This document shows positions 1 to 11,500 of a stretch of DNA of 64,000 nt, one piece after another. The notes beneath the pieces are model-generated. The model did not search any database. It worked only from the letters and a program-made list of their open reading frames with translations, and was not told where the DNA came from. Position numbers and translations under genes: made by a program. The stretch's first letter is position 1. Each line of letters starts with the position of its first letter. Origin of the DNA: Henricia sp. BOLD:AAB3569 (Eukaryota; Echinodermata; Asteroidea; Spinulosida; Echinasteridae); contig JBBELK010000635.1 of the NCBI GenBank assembly GCA_037783545.1, forward strand, positions 434,001-498,000, written 5' to 3'.

Positions 1-139
1 TGGAGCGACTTGGTTCGACAGAAGTTGAAAGATCGACTCTTCCATGCAGGGAGTGCGTTATAAAGAGACACCGTTGCAGGAGGATGCGTATATTATGCCC
101 TGGTCCTATCTCAAATTTAATGTATAATAGCCTACTCAC

Positions 140-3100
140 CTCGGACATGTTGTAGTCTTCGGCGATGTACTCGTCGGATTTCCCCAAGACGCTGAGCACC
201 AATGCCGTCATAACCCCAGTGCGATCCTTGCCGTGTGCGCAAGATATTATTGCCGGTAAATTCTCTGGATCAGACAATGCCTTCAGTACTAAAACACAAA
301 AAAAAACATTCTCTGTATCAAAGGTATATATAGACCATATCGAATAGCCGCCATTTCGTGGGGCACCTTAATGGATGCACAATATGTGCATGTCTCAAGC
401 AACAAAGAAACTGCCCTACGAAATGGCGGCTATTCGATACGGTCTATAGGCCTAGGTATAGATGGTTAATAGAGTCGTACCTATAGGTTGACCTTGCGAT
501 GGCATGAGAATAGTCGACGAGTGACTTTTTGGGATAAGTTTCGGCTTAGCTACACCCATCGGCAGCTACATGTAGGCCCTATAGATTTTGCGGCTCTGCG
601 ACAAGACAATTTGCGTCAGCCAGCATTTAAAAATAAAATCAACAGTCGCTACAGAACGAGGGCGGTCGGATTGGCGTCGTGGTACCTACTTTCCCCGCCT
701 CTGGCGTCCCTGGCTCGATTCTTGGACGTACTGACATGACTGTATGTGGATTGGGTTCCAATACCCAGTTGACTGTGTGGATTCCCCCCAGGATAACCGT
801 ACAGTAGAATGCATTTTGGCAACACATAGACCATACTTTACAGAAAACACCTTTGTCTGGTCTCAAAATAATAAGCTTCAGGTGTTACGAATAGTGTGAC
901 AATATGCCTTTCTAAAAACATTGTGTACAAATTTCCAATATACGCTCGTAACCGGGACGGCCTAAAATATAACACAAGTTTCCGTCCCGGTTACGAGCGT
1001 ATATTGGAAATTTGTACACGGGTTTTTAAAAAAAGAATTTGTCACACTACATGTATTTGTAACCCTTTTGGGGCCTAAGTTATCTTTTCAGAACCACTTA
1101 AACTTAGGCCTATTTCTTTATGATCTGTGTTGCCAAAATGCCCCTTTACTATGAAAAGACCCAAATGGCCGCTGAGTATTCCATAAAATAATTACAACAG
1201 GAGAAAGAATGGAGTATGTAAATGACTTACTGAAACAGAACGGTTTGCCACAGTGATCCAACATGTCCATATACCTCCCGTACAGTCCAAGTCGTGAAAT
1301 ATCATCAGAAAACAAGCGCAAGAAGTATTTGAAATGGTTGCCGAGGATAACATCAATAAAGTAGAACACCATCGAATACAGACGCTTGTAAAGCGGTGCC
1401 GCGTTGAAGATTTGTTTGACCACGTGGTGGGCGACTAAATCGATGAGGTACCTTCTGGGCTCATTTGTTCTAGTTGATGCGTCCAACGCAATAGTCTTTC
1501 CGTTCATACCTTAGTGGGAAATGAATAAGGGTCATTCAACGATGTTGGGTACATAAAGCGTGACATACCATATCTTAAATATGATATAACATTCCAGCCC
1601 AGCTACTTTTAATTAGCAAGACTTAGTATATTCATTTCATAAAGAAACACATGTTACACTATAAAGGTATTTAGGCCTACATCACATTGTAACAAAACTA
1701 CAGACCTCCAAAATGTAGGCCTACTCATATGTGGTGTCAATGTTGCGTATATAGGTAAGGCAAATATTTCATGATCTGTGAGAGATTGGTCAGTGAAAAC
1801 AACATTGGGACACCTAGCCATATTCAGTACAACAAATATTTCGCCACATAAATAATTCTCGTCTTTAAAGGCACAGGCTCGTCAGCAATGCGCGCGCGCC
1901 AAATTCGTGTCACGAAATACGCAGCTCCATGCCTTTGCTACACGGAGCTGCGTATTTCGTGGCACGAATTGGGCGCGCGCATTGCTGACGAGCCTGTGGC
2001 AGTGTGCCTATAAAAGAACTTGTACCAACAACAACAATATGGACACCGCTTTTTTTTCATATATATATACCCAACCTCATGGAATGACCCATAAATATTT
2101 GTCATTTATAGGCCTAAATACAGCGAAAAACAGTTTTAAAGCGTGAGGAAACCCAGGAAGAATTAGAAATGGCCAAAGACACCGGGGAATATCACCTTGC
2201 TCTTCACGAGAGTGCGTTACCATTACCTAACACACTGGACCAACGGCTTTACGTCCCTTCCGAAGGATGGAGCAAGTGTGGTTGAGTGCCTTGCCCAAGG
2301 GCACAGGTACCGCAGCCAGAATCGATCCCGCAACCCCAAGTTTTCACCCATGATTGCGAGTCGGTGACCCGCAATTAGGCATGGGTAAAAACTTGGGGTT
2401 GCGGGATCGATTCCGGCTGCGGTATACCCTACCTGTGCCCTTGGGCAATGTACCATTATCATAAAGCCGTTGGTCTAGTGTGTTAGGTAATGGTAACGCA
2501 CTCTAAAGATCCCAGAGCATTCTTTCGTGAAGAGCAAGGGGATTCCCCGGTGTCTCTGGCCATTTCTAATTATAATTCTTCATGTGTTTCCTCACGCTTG
2601 CGAGTGACAGTGCAATGAGCACTATTAAGTAATCCTTGGTATAAATACCAGAAAGAAATAATAATAATAATAAAAGTTCTATTGTTCAAATTTCAAATTA
2701 TAAACGTAGGCTAAATAATCACCAGTAGGCCTAATCTAAAGCCCGAGGATAATTGTGGCATGATTGCAATGTTAAGATGATTTAACGAATATCTGCAGAT
2801 CACCAAATGTCAGGCTTCTATTTGCACTAAATTCCGTTTAGGTGACCATTGCTCGTGTTAATTGAAAGCTGTGCACCACCGTTCATTTCCTGAGATGCCG
2901 AGTTGGAATTAACGGACATCTCGATGTGCATGCATACCTTCTATCGGAACGGAGCTCAGGTTCGGATATGGCTCGCTCTTCGGGTCTGGAAAGGCCGGAA
3001 CCACCACTTGCACGGCGTCATCGATGACTTTCTTTGCGCCACCGAGGCTGTTTCTGTACTCGATAGCACTGCGAAAATCCAAGTGGGTGCGAATACCTAA

Positions 3101-3265
3101 CTGTCGTAGTTTTTTAATGTCGTCTGGCGAGGCGGTATCTTGCCTTGCCGAGCGGTATAATTTACCGTTCTCGTCCACTGGCCTGATGTTGAAAATAGAC
3201 TCCATTGGTGACACCTTCATTTTTGGGTGATCGGCATACGATGTAGAACGAGGTGCGGATGTCAT
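140..3265 (-). CDS. Protein phosphatase, Y_phosphatase3 (CX5R) family; 5' three exons, 3' end off the window
   Basis: Exons read 3265-2938, 1509-1231 and 288-140 on the minus strand. The splice sites are AAG|gtatgc, cactaag|, TTTCA|gtaagt, gttttag| and GAG|gtgagt, and the codon phases fit at both joins. This gives 252 residues so far, and the gene continues beyond position 1. The N-terminal part holds the conserved 'NIRPVDENGKLYRSAR' block. Exon 3 holds the P-loop SCAHGKDRTG, with the nucleophile at Cys219 and Arg225 completing CX5R. Family members are cysteine-dependent phosphatases acting on phosphotyrosine or other phosphorylated substrates; the substrate here is unknown. The open frame extends upstream of 3265, but only with a GTG at 3286, so the ATG at 3265 is the chosen start. 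No signal peptide is evident. Family assignment is firm; the exact function is inferred. Confidence 0.88.
329..448. repeat. Palindromic MITE in the phosphatase intron
   Basis: About 120 bp with near-perfect inverted arms (TATAGACC..TATCGAATAGCCGCCATTTCG and its complement), bounded by TA. It is a typical non-autonomous foldback element lying between exons 3 and 2 of the phosphatase. Confidence 0.75.
785..1160. repeat. Foldback element, arms ~180 bp
   Basis: Two long arms meet near 970-985 around a short spacer. The arm sequence (TTTGTACAC..TTTTTAGAAAGG..TGTCACACTA..) recurs at 22,060-22,240 and 29,080-29,360, so this is a dispersed foldback family. It ends just before exon 2 of the phosphatase. 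Confidence 0.7.
1865..2000. repeat. TTAA-targeted palindromic MITE (family A), copy 1
   Basis: Begins TTAAAGGCACAGGCTCGTC and folds on itself through the GCGCGC-rich arms. Other copies lie at 14,293-14,432, 44,233-44,376, 45,411-45,550 and 52,880-53,019. This copy has lost its right TTAA. Confidence 0.8.
2139..2600. repeat. Foldback made of two inverted SINE-like arms
   Basis: Arms of roughly 200 bp are inverted around 2,360. Each carries the 'CCTTGCCCAAGGGCAC' and 'GATCGATCCCGCAACCCC' blocks of a SINE-like repeat that also occurs singly near 8,510-8,760. It lies in the first intron of the phosphatase gene. Confidence 0.7.
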
Positions 3266-3578
3266 GTCACTGCAAGTGCGAAACACTGGTTTTTCTAGTG
3301 GCCGTAGACTACATTTATTACGTTCTATCGGACGTTGTTGTCAAAGGTATTCGACTTTGATTTCAACTATATATAGGTCTACTTAATTATCCATGAAAAA
3401 TCAGACACATGTACAAGCGCATAAGTCACGTTATCAGAATTTGTGTTTATTGCAGATATTCTAAAAATATATCAACTTGACAAATCAAATGACACATCAG
3501 ATAATAGGCCTAGGCCTACATGTGGTTTTTTTTTGACAAGTGCAGTCAAACCTAGATAACAAGAAAACTGTTAATTCT

Positions 3579-4625
3579 TGGGTTTCACTTGGCTTGACAA
3601 CGATTGCTATCCGCCATTACTGTGTCCATACTGTGGCACGCAATAGCGAAATATAATTCAACACTGATAATTTAATGTTGACCCATATTTTCGCAAATGT
3701 TGCACAAGAAAAAAAAGGTTGGTATGACTTTTAAATGTTGATAGACTGTATGTTTGAAACTGGCATAGGCCTACCGTGCTTTTGTTGGCAAGTTTTTAAA
3801 AATGTTGAGACTCGTTTTTTCTGGGTTGATGGCAAAATGCATAGTTCCGACCTGTCAATCAAGCCGAACCCGCGACCAATCACAACAGAGCTAGCAGACG
3901 GCGCCCACAAAGGTCAAAGTGATGCAATCATCACAACAATAGGCGATGTTCTGCCCATACAGTTTGTATGTTGTATGCGCTAGTGACCGGGTGAATTTTG
4001 GTTTCAATGTTGGGCGATTCGCTGTTCAAAGGTATGAAAGCGCATTTTTATGAAAGATATGTCATCCCTGCATTACTAGCCCTTCGCTCAGTGTGTGCTA
4101 CGGTAACTGTCGACCTCAAAACATAAATACCTTTGAGTTTTCTCCAATGAATCTGTGCTTTCCATGCCGAGTCCCGTTGCTTTGTACGTAGTCTCGCCAT
4201 TTTTTTGCGATGGCTTGTGAGCACATAGCAACAATATCCAAGGGGGCGGGGTTAACTGGGCAATCTCGGAACTATGCATTATCAGTGCTGAATTATTTCT
4301 GCTTTGGCGTGCCATAGTATGGAAACAGTAATGGCGGATATGATAGTTGTTGACGTCATGTGTATGGCACGCCAAAGCGGAAATAATTAAACACTGATAA
4401 TTTGGCCATCAACCCTGGAAAAACAAGTCTCAACATTTTTTAAAACTCGCGAACAAAAGCACGGTATGCCAGTTTCAAACAGTCTATCAACATTTAAAAG
4501 TCATGCCAACCTTTTTTTGGGGTCAACATCAAATTATCAGTGTTTAATTTTTGTTCGCTTTGGCGTGCAATAGTATGGACACAGTAATGGCGGATAGCAA
4601 CCGTTGTCAAGCCAAGTGAAACCCA
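3579..4625. repeat. Large foldback element (~1.05 kb)
   Basis: The left arm 3,579-3,850 (from GGGTTTCACTTGGCTTGAC) is complemented by 4,390-4,625. Internal sub-palindromes also match, e.g. GGCACGCCAAAGC near 4,310-4,380. The block around 4,088-4,180 recurs at 34,725-34,820. Protein-coding content is absent. Confidence 0.75.
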
Positions 4626-5038
4626 ACACTACAACATTCTACAAGGACAATTCCTCAATAATTATTTTCACTCATGTAGTCAAGCTTCTTGTTACAATAA
4701 TATAAACGACCTTATATTAATAAGGTTCGACGTACTGTTCAACATAGTATTACTTATTACATGTACATGCACACGTACACAACACTATTTACAACTTTAC
4801 GCTGCCTAAAAATCAAGGAGACATGTTTTTGAAAGAGACTTTGTGTCAACAAATTATGAGATGATTATATAGATGTGAGATAAGTCTAAAAGTTTAAGAA
4901 TTATCTGGAGCAGCAAGTGTGAGCTCCATCTCGCCGATTCTACTTTCCTCCCCTTCCACTTCTGTGGCCCTGATTCGAATCCCATCCGGGTCAGTATGTC
5001 GATTGGGTTGTCAGTACCTGCTTCTGTGGGTTTTCACC

Positions 5039-5400
5039 TATACACCAATCCGGTAACTAAGGTCTCTTCCCTGTACATACGCCAGAGCTGGGGGACTTCC
5101 ACTGAATGAACTGCATGTTTTTTGCTGTTGCTGAAGCTGCATTTGTTTCCTTCGAACAAGTTGCGCGTCTTTGTCGGGTTGTGTACGCGAAGGCGGGCGC
5201 GTCGCGTGTACGCAAAGGAGGCGCGTCGCGTGCACGCGGAGGAGGCGCGTTGCGTGCACGCGGAGGGGGCGCATTCGTGCATGTAATGGATGAGCGCTTT
5301 TTGTACTAACAGCAACACAAAACGCACAGCCCATGCACTGGACGTCCCCAGCTATGGCGGATATACAGGAAAGGGACCTTAGTTACCGGATTGGTCTATA
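5039..5400. repeat. TA-targeted MITE (family C, TATACACCAATCCGG termini)
   Basis: Terminal inverted repeats TATACACCAATCCGG..CCGGATTGGTCTATA. The centre carries a GC-rich ~24-bp minisatellite (5,185-5,275; GGCGCGTCGCGTGCACGCGG units). Related copies: 28,590-28,849, 51,375-51,715, 52,175-52,462, and a partial one at 6,092-6,190. Confidence 0.8.
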
Positions 5401-5591
5401 CAGAACTGTGTAGGGGTTTTCCTCCCACCCTTAAAAACTGAGCATTTCTTCATCGTCTTCTCTTTACAGGTTTCTTCAGGCTTACGCACCAAGGGCACTT
5501 TTGAGGAATCCTTGGTTTCAATACCAAAAAGAAGAATAATTCAACAAGTTAACTGCTGTCTTTAAGCAGCACAAGGGTAGTTTCGGATCTC

Positions 5592-8500
5592 TCAGAATGC
5601 AAACTGCCCAATGGGCTCATCCATATCTCTTTGCAGGTTGTTCTTGTCCTTGAGCCGAGCTTGAAGCAGCGAATGCTCCACCACGCCGATCCTAACGTCC
5701 ATTTGGTTGACCTCCGTCTTCAAACGTTGCAGGGCTTGCTTGATCTTCACTAGAGGGGCTGCAATTAAGAAAGTAAAAAAAGGGTCTTTCACACCAGTTA
5801 AGTTCCCAAAAAAATAAAATTCTAGGGCATGGCGGTATACTTTCAGGAAAAAAAAAATTCCATATAACAAACGGACATGCAGCATTTCCACCACTTTCCA
5901 CAGTTCCGGTTTTTCAAAAAACAGACGAGGCAAAGTTTGAACACATTATATTTTTACCCATGTGCCTAGCCCACGGAAAATCATCTAATTCTCTTTAGTT
6001 GTACTCTATAAAAGCGTACATAGTGCAGGAAATAGACGTTCTGCAGGAGTGCGTTCTGTATTATGTGATCTGGCCAATGAGGACATATCGCTATACATCA
6101 ATCCGAGAGCCGAGGATCTGTTTTCTGTACATCCGCCATAACTGAGGGCCATCCGGTGCCATTACCCATGCGTTACATTATATTGTAATTTTGAACAATT
6201 TGTGCGTTCTTTGTTGAAAGCTTTTGCTTCTTGTCACTAGACTTGTGACAGATTTGTACGGGACTTGTCACTGACTTGTGATTTTATCGACTCTGGACTT
6301 GTGATAGACTTGTGCTGGACTCGACTACAACCCTGCAGTCAAGTCCTTTAAGTTCTTTCTGATACATGTCAGAAGATGCAATTTTGCAGACTTACATCCA
6401 TCCGTCATGCTAGACCCCCGTTCTTCCATCTCCTGCTTAACTTTGTCTAATTCCTCTGTGATTTCAGCTAATGTCCTCGTCCGTTCCGTCACACCGCCGC
6501 TGGCCTGACGGTACTGCTCTTTCATCTGTTGTATTTGTCAACAACAACAGACTCACTATAACCAACGTAATATCTTAATTATGGTGCCAAATCACCATTG
6601 AAATAAAACAATCAAACTCGGGATGAGAGAAAAATCGTAAGGGCCTTATCGGGAGTCAAACGCAAGACCTCCGACTCACCGGGTAGACGTTCTACCAGCT
6701 GAGCTTACGGCACAGTGGTATATTCCCTAGGGGAGTATATCCACAACACACTGAACAATTCACGACAAATTGACTTCAGCTGTGTCAACCACACATTCAA
6801 CAATCCACAAGCATCATCCAATATGACATCAGCTAGTAACATCCACGACACACTCAACAATCCACAACTTGACTTCAGCAAGCATCATCCAATATGACAT
6901 CAGCTAGTAACATCCACGACACACTCAACAATCCACAATTTGACTTCAGCAAGCATCATCCAATATGACATCAGCTAGTAACACCCACGACACACTCAAC
7001 AATCCAACGTGACTTCAGGAAGCATCATCCACAATTAATCTATGTTGTTGTTGTTGTTGTTGTTGTTAATTTTATGGCATCTTCGGCAACTAAGGCCCTT
7101 TATGCCATTAACTATACGGGTTTAGCTCTAACTATACTTTATTATCAACTAGAGATGACGAAGAAGGAGTTGCAGTTTTAGAAGTGGGAGGAAAACCCCC
7201 AGAGAAATCCCCAGGGGAAAACCCACGCGGTCAAGTAGGGACTGCAAACCCAATCCACATACACGCCCCGGATTCGAACCCGGGACGTCAGAGGTGAAAG
7301 GCGAGGAAAGAACCCGTACGCCAACCCGACCGCCCCTCAATTAATCCATATTTACCTAGTATCATCCACAATATGACCAGCGTTCATAACAAACTCAACA
7401 ACCACACCAACTGAACTTCAGCAAGTCCACGAGTGTCATCCACAATACACTCAACAATCCACACATCAGCAACAAACACGTCATTCATCAACTAACACCC
7501 ACAACACACTCAACCAAGTCAACACGTACCTCAGCGGAACTGTCTTGCATGCCTCGGTACTCTTGAAGCAGATGTTCCAACTGGTTGTTGATGTACTTCT
7601 CGCGGCTGGTGATTTTCTCCAAAGTGCGGCTGATCTCCGCATGTAGCTTATCGAGGTACGCCTGGCCAATGATAATAAAAAATTACCTTTGACTATAGGG
7701 CTTGGGAATGTGATGTCATGCAACGTCACAATGCAGTGGTTTCCGCCATGTTTGTTGCCAGTAACATGCGCGAGTACGTTCAGATATAAGCAATGGGAGC
7801 TGTGTATCACTGTTAAACTGTTAAACTGTAGTGCAAAGACCCACAACCACCCTGACGAAGGCCTAGTAGGCAACAAAATTGGTCCACCCTCGTAAGTTGA
7901 GCACTAGTTTTATTTTTGTGCACTTTGCACTACAGTTTAACGATACGTTCAGCTTGTTTTGTTCCCACCCGTGCAGGATGCATGCGCCGCGCCGCGAAAT
8001 GTGGAATTCAACTACTAGGTCGTTGTTTGTGGATATGGAATTGCGCGGGCGCCGCACGCATCTAAAGTTGACGAGGTTGCACGCCAGTTCGCATAGCAAC
8101 CACTCACTACCTTGAAGTATGGCGACAGAGAATGACGTCAATAATGGTGTCGTGACGTCGATTCCCAAGCCCTATACACCTTTTCACGGTGCGTCCATCT
8201 TAGTACATGTCGGGCAAGATCAGTGCGTCTGCGCGATAGCACGTGTATCCCCTATCGAGAATCACTGTCCACGCGCTGCGCGCTCTCTTGATCGTGCAAC
8301 ACCTGTGCCATTGTGATGCACACAATGAACAATTTCAGAACGGGACCAAACTATTTTTTCTGCAAGCCTTGCTTTGGTTACGTTCATTTTAATAGGAGAA
8401 AAAGGAAGATGGCCGCACTGTGATAAAGGTCTATTAAGCCTAGATGAAGCGAGATGATTTTGACGGCAGCAATGATAATGTCAACAGAGCTTTGATAATT

Positions 8501-11500
8501 TTGTGATAAAGCGATATACAAGGGGTACCGTTGTCGAGTGGTTTAACTAAACCACTCGGCAAGGTTGCTGACTCGCAAAAGGGCAGAAAATGTGGTGGTA
8601 CCCGGCCGAGGTACCTGTGCCCCTGACCAAGGCACTTGACCACAATTGCTCCATCCTTCGGAAGGGATGTAAAGCCGTTGGTCCAGTGTGTTGTGTAATG
8701 CACTTAAAAGATCCCAGGGCAGTAAGTGGATTACCCGGTGTCTCTGGCCATCGGCTGCCAATTGATTGCTTTCGATGACGTAGAACATCCGGGTATGTTT
8801 GGTGGTCAACAGTCACGCGCGTACACGCGCGCGCCAATAGACGCACATGAACACGCGTAAAAAATATTCACCAGCGTATTTTCATTCGAAGATGCCGCAC
8901 GCGAGCGTTGTGATACGTTCAAATTATTGAGCATGCACTCGGCTTGTAAAAACGAAAATGCGTTTACTTGATCGCGATGTTTAGCCCGAAGAAATGCGTT
9001 TTTATCTTTCTCGATACAACAGCCATGGCGCAACAACATAAAGCTAGTTCAAGCAACAGAGGTACGTAAGTGCAACCAATGCGCTTTTTTTGCTCTTTTT
9101 GCCGGCTATTACTCGAGCCACGTGGGTCATGAAAAATGCCCACCAAAATGGTGGATGGAAGGGGTGACGTCACCGGAAAGCAATCAATGGCGGCACCCAT
9201 CTATGTATCTTGATGTTTAGGTGTATCACACTTGTGAGCTTTAAGCAATTCAGACTACGGGCTGCGAATTGAAGTCCATTAAAACCATTAAAGGAGCCTG
9301 ACCCGATCATATTTTTAAACCCTCCATTTTTCCCATGGGTGTTGAGATTTTGATACCATATTATTTGTCATATTTTTTCCATTACCCTTTTGAAATTTCA
9401 CGTTCTCGATCTGTATATTTTGAAGGATATCGCAAAAAACCACCGATGTTTTGTAAACTAATTTATCTGGTTACATAAAGCAATGCAGTAATTACCCCAA
9501 CTTTTTTGCTTCCAATCCAAATTGGAGATTGTAAATTTTCTTCCCATGGATCGTATTTTTTGGAGGTATTTTATTTGATTCTTAGGTTCAAACGAAATCC
9601 ATTTTCTGGACAAAATCTGAGCACGCTCCTTTAAAAAAAAAAGGAATGGCTAATATTTAATACTTTTGTGTCCGTAAGAGCCGACGTGATACCATCCCTA
9701 TGCTGGTGCATCTGGTCCACGTGAGTCCGCCAATCTTTGTTGTCTGTGCGGATGTGGACTTTCAGAGATGGAATGACACGTTCTACCTCTAGTTTCCACT
9801 CGCTGGCGTCTGTGGTCGATTCCATGATTTCTTCTATGCGAGAACTTTCTGCAGTGTCCTAACGAAGATGCGAGATCCAAAATAGTATTCATGACACTAA
9901 ATGTTGCGGATGGTTCTATCTCCATGGAGTACCGTATTGGCAAGTGGTTTAGTGCATTGAACTCAAGAGCGTGCCTAATTCCACGGTCGTGGGTTCGTTT
10001 ACCAGCCGCGACCATGTGCCCTTGGGCAAGGCACTTTGCCATAGGTTGCCCCTCTCCACCCAAGAGTAAATGGGGACCTGCAAGGGTTGCAGCCTTTGAG
10101 TGCTTGTGTCAAGCTGCCGGGGCTGCATACTCCCCAGGAAGTTGTGCTCAATGACCAGGGTAATGATATTTTAAAGCGCCATGAGTATTCCACAGGATAG
10201 ATATGTGTACTATATAAAATATTATCATCACATTTATCTACAAATGCCACTCGTCTGAAGTACAAATCCAGTTTTCCCACAGACGTAAGACATCTTGGGG
10301 AGAGACAGACGATTATAACATTTTTGAATTGATTCTAATTCCACTAAAGAATGGCGATTCCATTCGGATTCAATTCGATTTTTCAAAACAACTTTGGAAA
10401 AAAATGGGAAAAAAATCTTGCAAACCTTACACAAACACTGCCAACTACATGAAATGGTTTTGTCTAAAGTGCTATAGTCTTTGAGAAATTAACTAAAACC
10501 ATTTCGCCCAAGTGCCATTTCGCCCCCAAACCACTTCGCCCAAGTGCCATTTCGCCCTAAATCACTTCGTCCAAACACTACCTCGTCCAAACACTACCTC
10601 GCCCAAATGCCACTTCGCCCCAAAACCACTTCGTGCACAGGCCGTGGTTAAGGGCCAAGTGGTTTTAGGGCGAAATGACTGCAAACCCTTTTTGGACTGT
10701 TTTCTCAAAAGTTAGACGAAGTACGGAGCTGGTTTTTGCTCAGGTTGGTTTTAATCATGCATATCTTCAATTACACAGGGGGATGAAACTATTTGTAACG
10801 GTTTACCAATCATGAATGCTATCTTTAACTGTGCAACTTCATTATTTCACAATTCTCAAAACCAAATGAGACTCAAGTCCGACAACTCTTACCTTTGTTT
10901 TGAGATTCCTTAATCCTTCTAGATCAAGGAAGCTTTCCTCTTCCTCCAAATCTTCATCAATGTTCTGTGATTGAAAAGAAATACGTCTGTAGTCAAGTCC
11001 TTCACAGGTTTTGACAAGCCGTCACAAGTCCTGGGTCTCAAGTTTATTATGGTTTCAGGGAAAAAGATGAAAAGTGATGATCTTAAAATGTTAGACTATC
11101 TCCCGAGGCACAGCTACAAAGTGATTTTTTTTTCACTTCAGGGTTCATCTATACTATCGGAATTTTGTCTGACATTTGTCTGTCATGTCTAATCTGACAG
11201 TGTGGACTGCGCGTCAGACACCATCAGATAGACACTGTCAGACACAATCAAACTTGTCTGCCACGTTGTTTACACTGGTCCCGAACTCGGGATCAAGATT
11301 GGTCCCCTGATAAGAATGCGTCAGTGTTAACAGCAATGATCCTGAGTGCCACGTTTACATTCTGTAGTTGATCTCGAACTCAGTGCCAGAAGTTGCAGTC
11401 AAAGGTCATGCTCTGTGTGTGCATGTACTGATCAATGTTTGCATGTGTTGTGCATGTCTAGTGTACAAGGCCACTTGAATTTCACAGGCTTTTCCCCCGC

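Larger units (their letters stand above)
3266..5591. other. Intergenic region between phosphatase and IFT57
   Basis: No coding exon recognised. It holds the ~1-kb foldback (3,579-4,625) and a TA-type MITE (5,039-5,400). It carries the promoter side of the phosphatase and the 3' side of IFT57; no clear core promoter could be picked out by eye. Confidence 0.6.

Noticed and set aside
1..60. Fourth phosphatase exon at the left edge (minus strand)
   Set aside because: An open frame exists but no convincing acceptor precedes it and the residues do not match the expected continuation.
5106..5334. Open frames with RVRKGGASRARGGG or RRASFAYTRRA repeats
   Set aside because: GC-rich minisatellite core of a MITE, present in opposite orientation at 51.5 kb.
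6650..6720. Functional tRNA gene on the minus strand
   Set aside because: Acceptor and anticodon stems mispair and the flanks match a SINE/array family.
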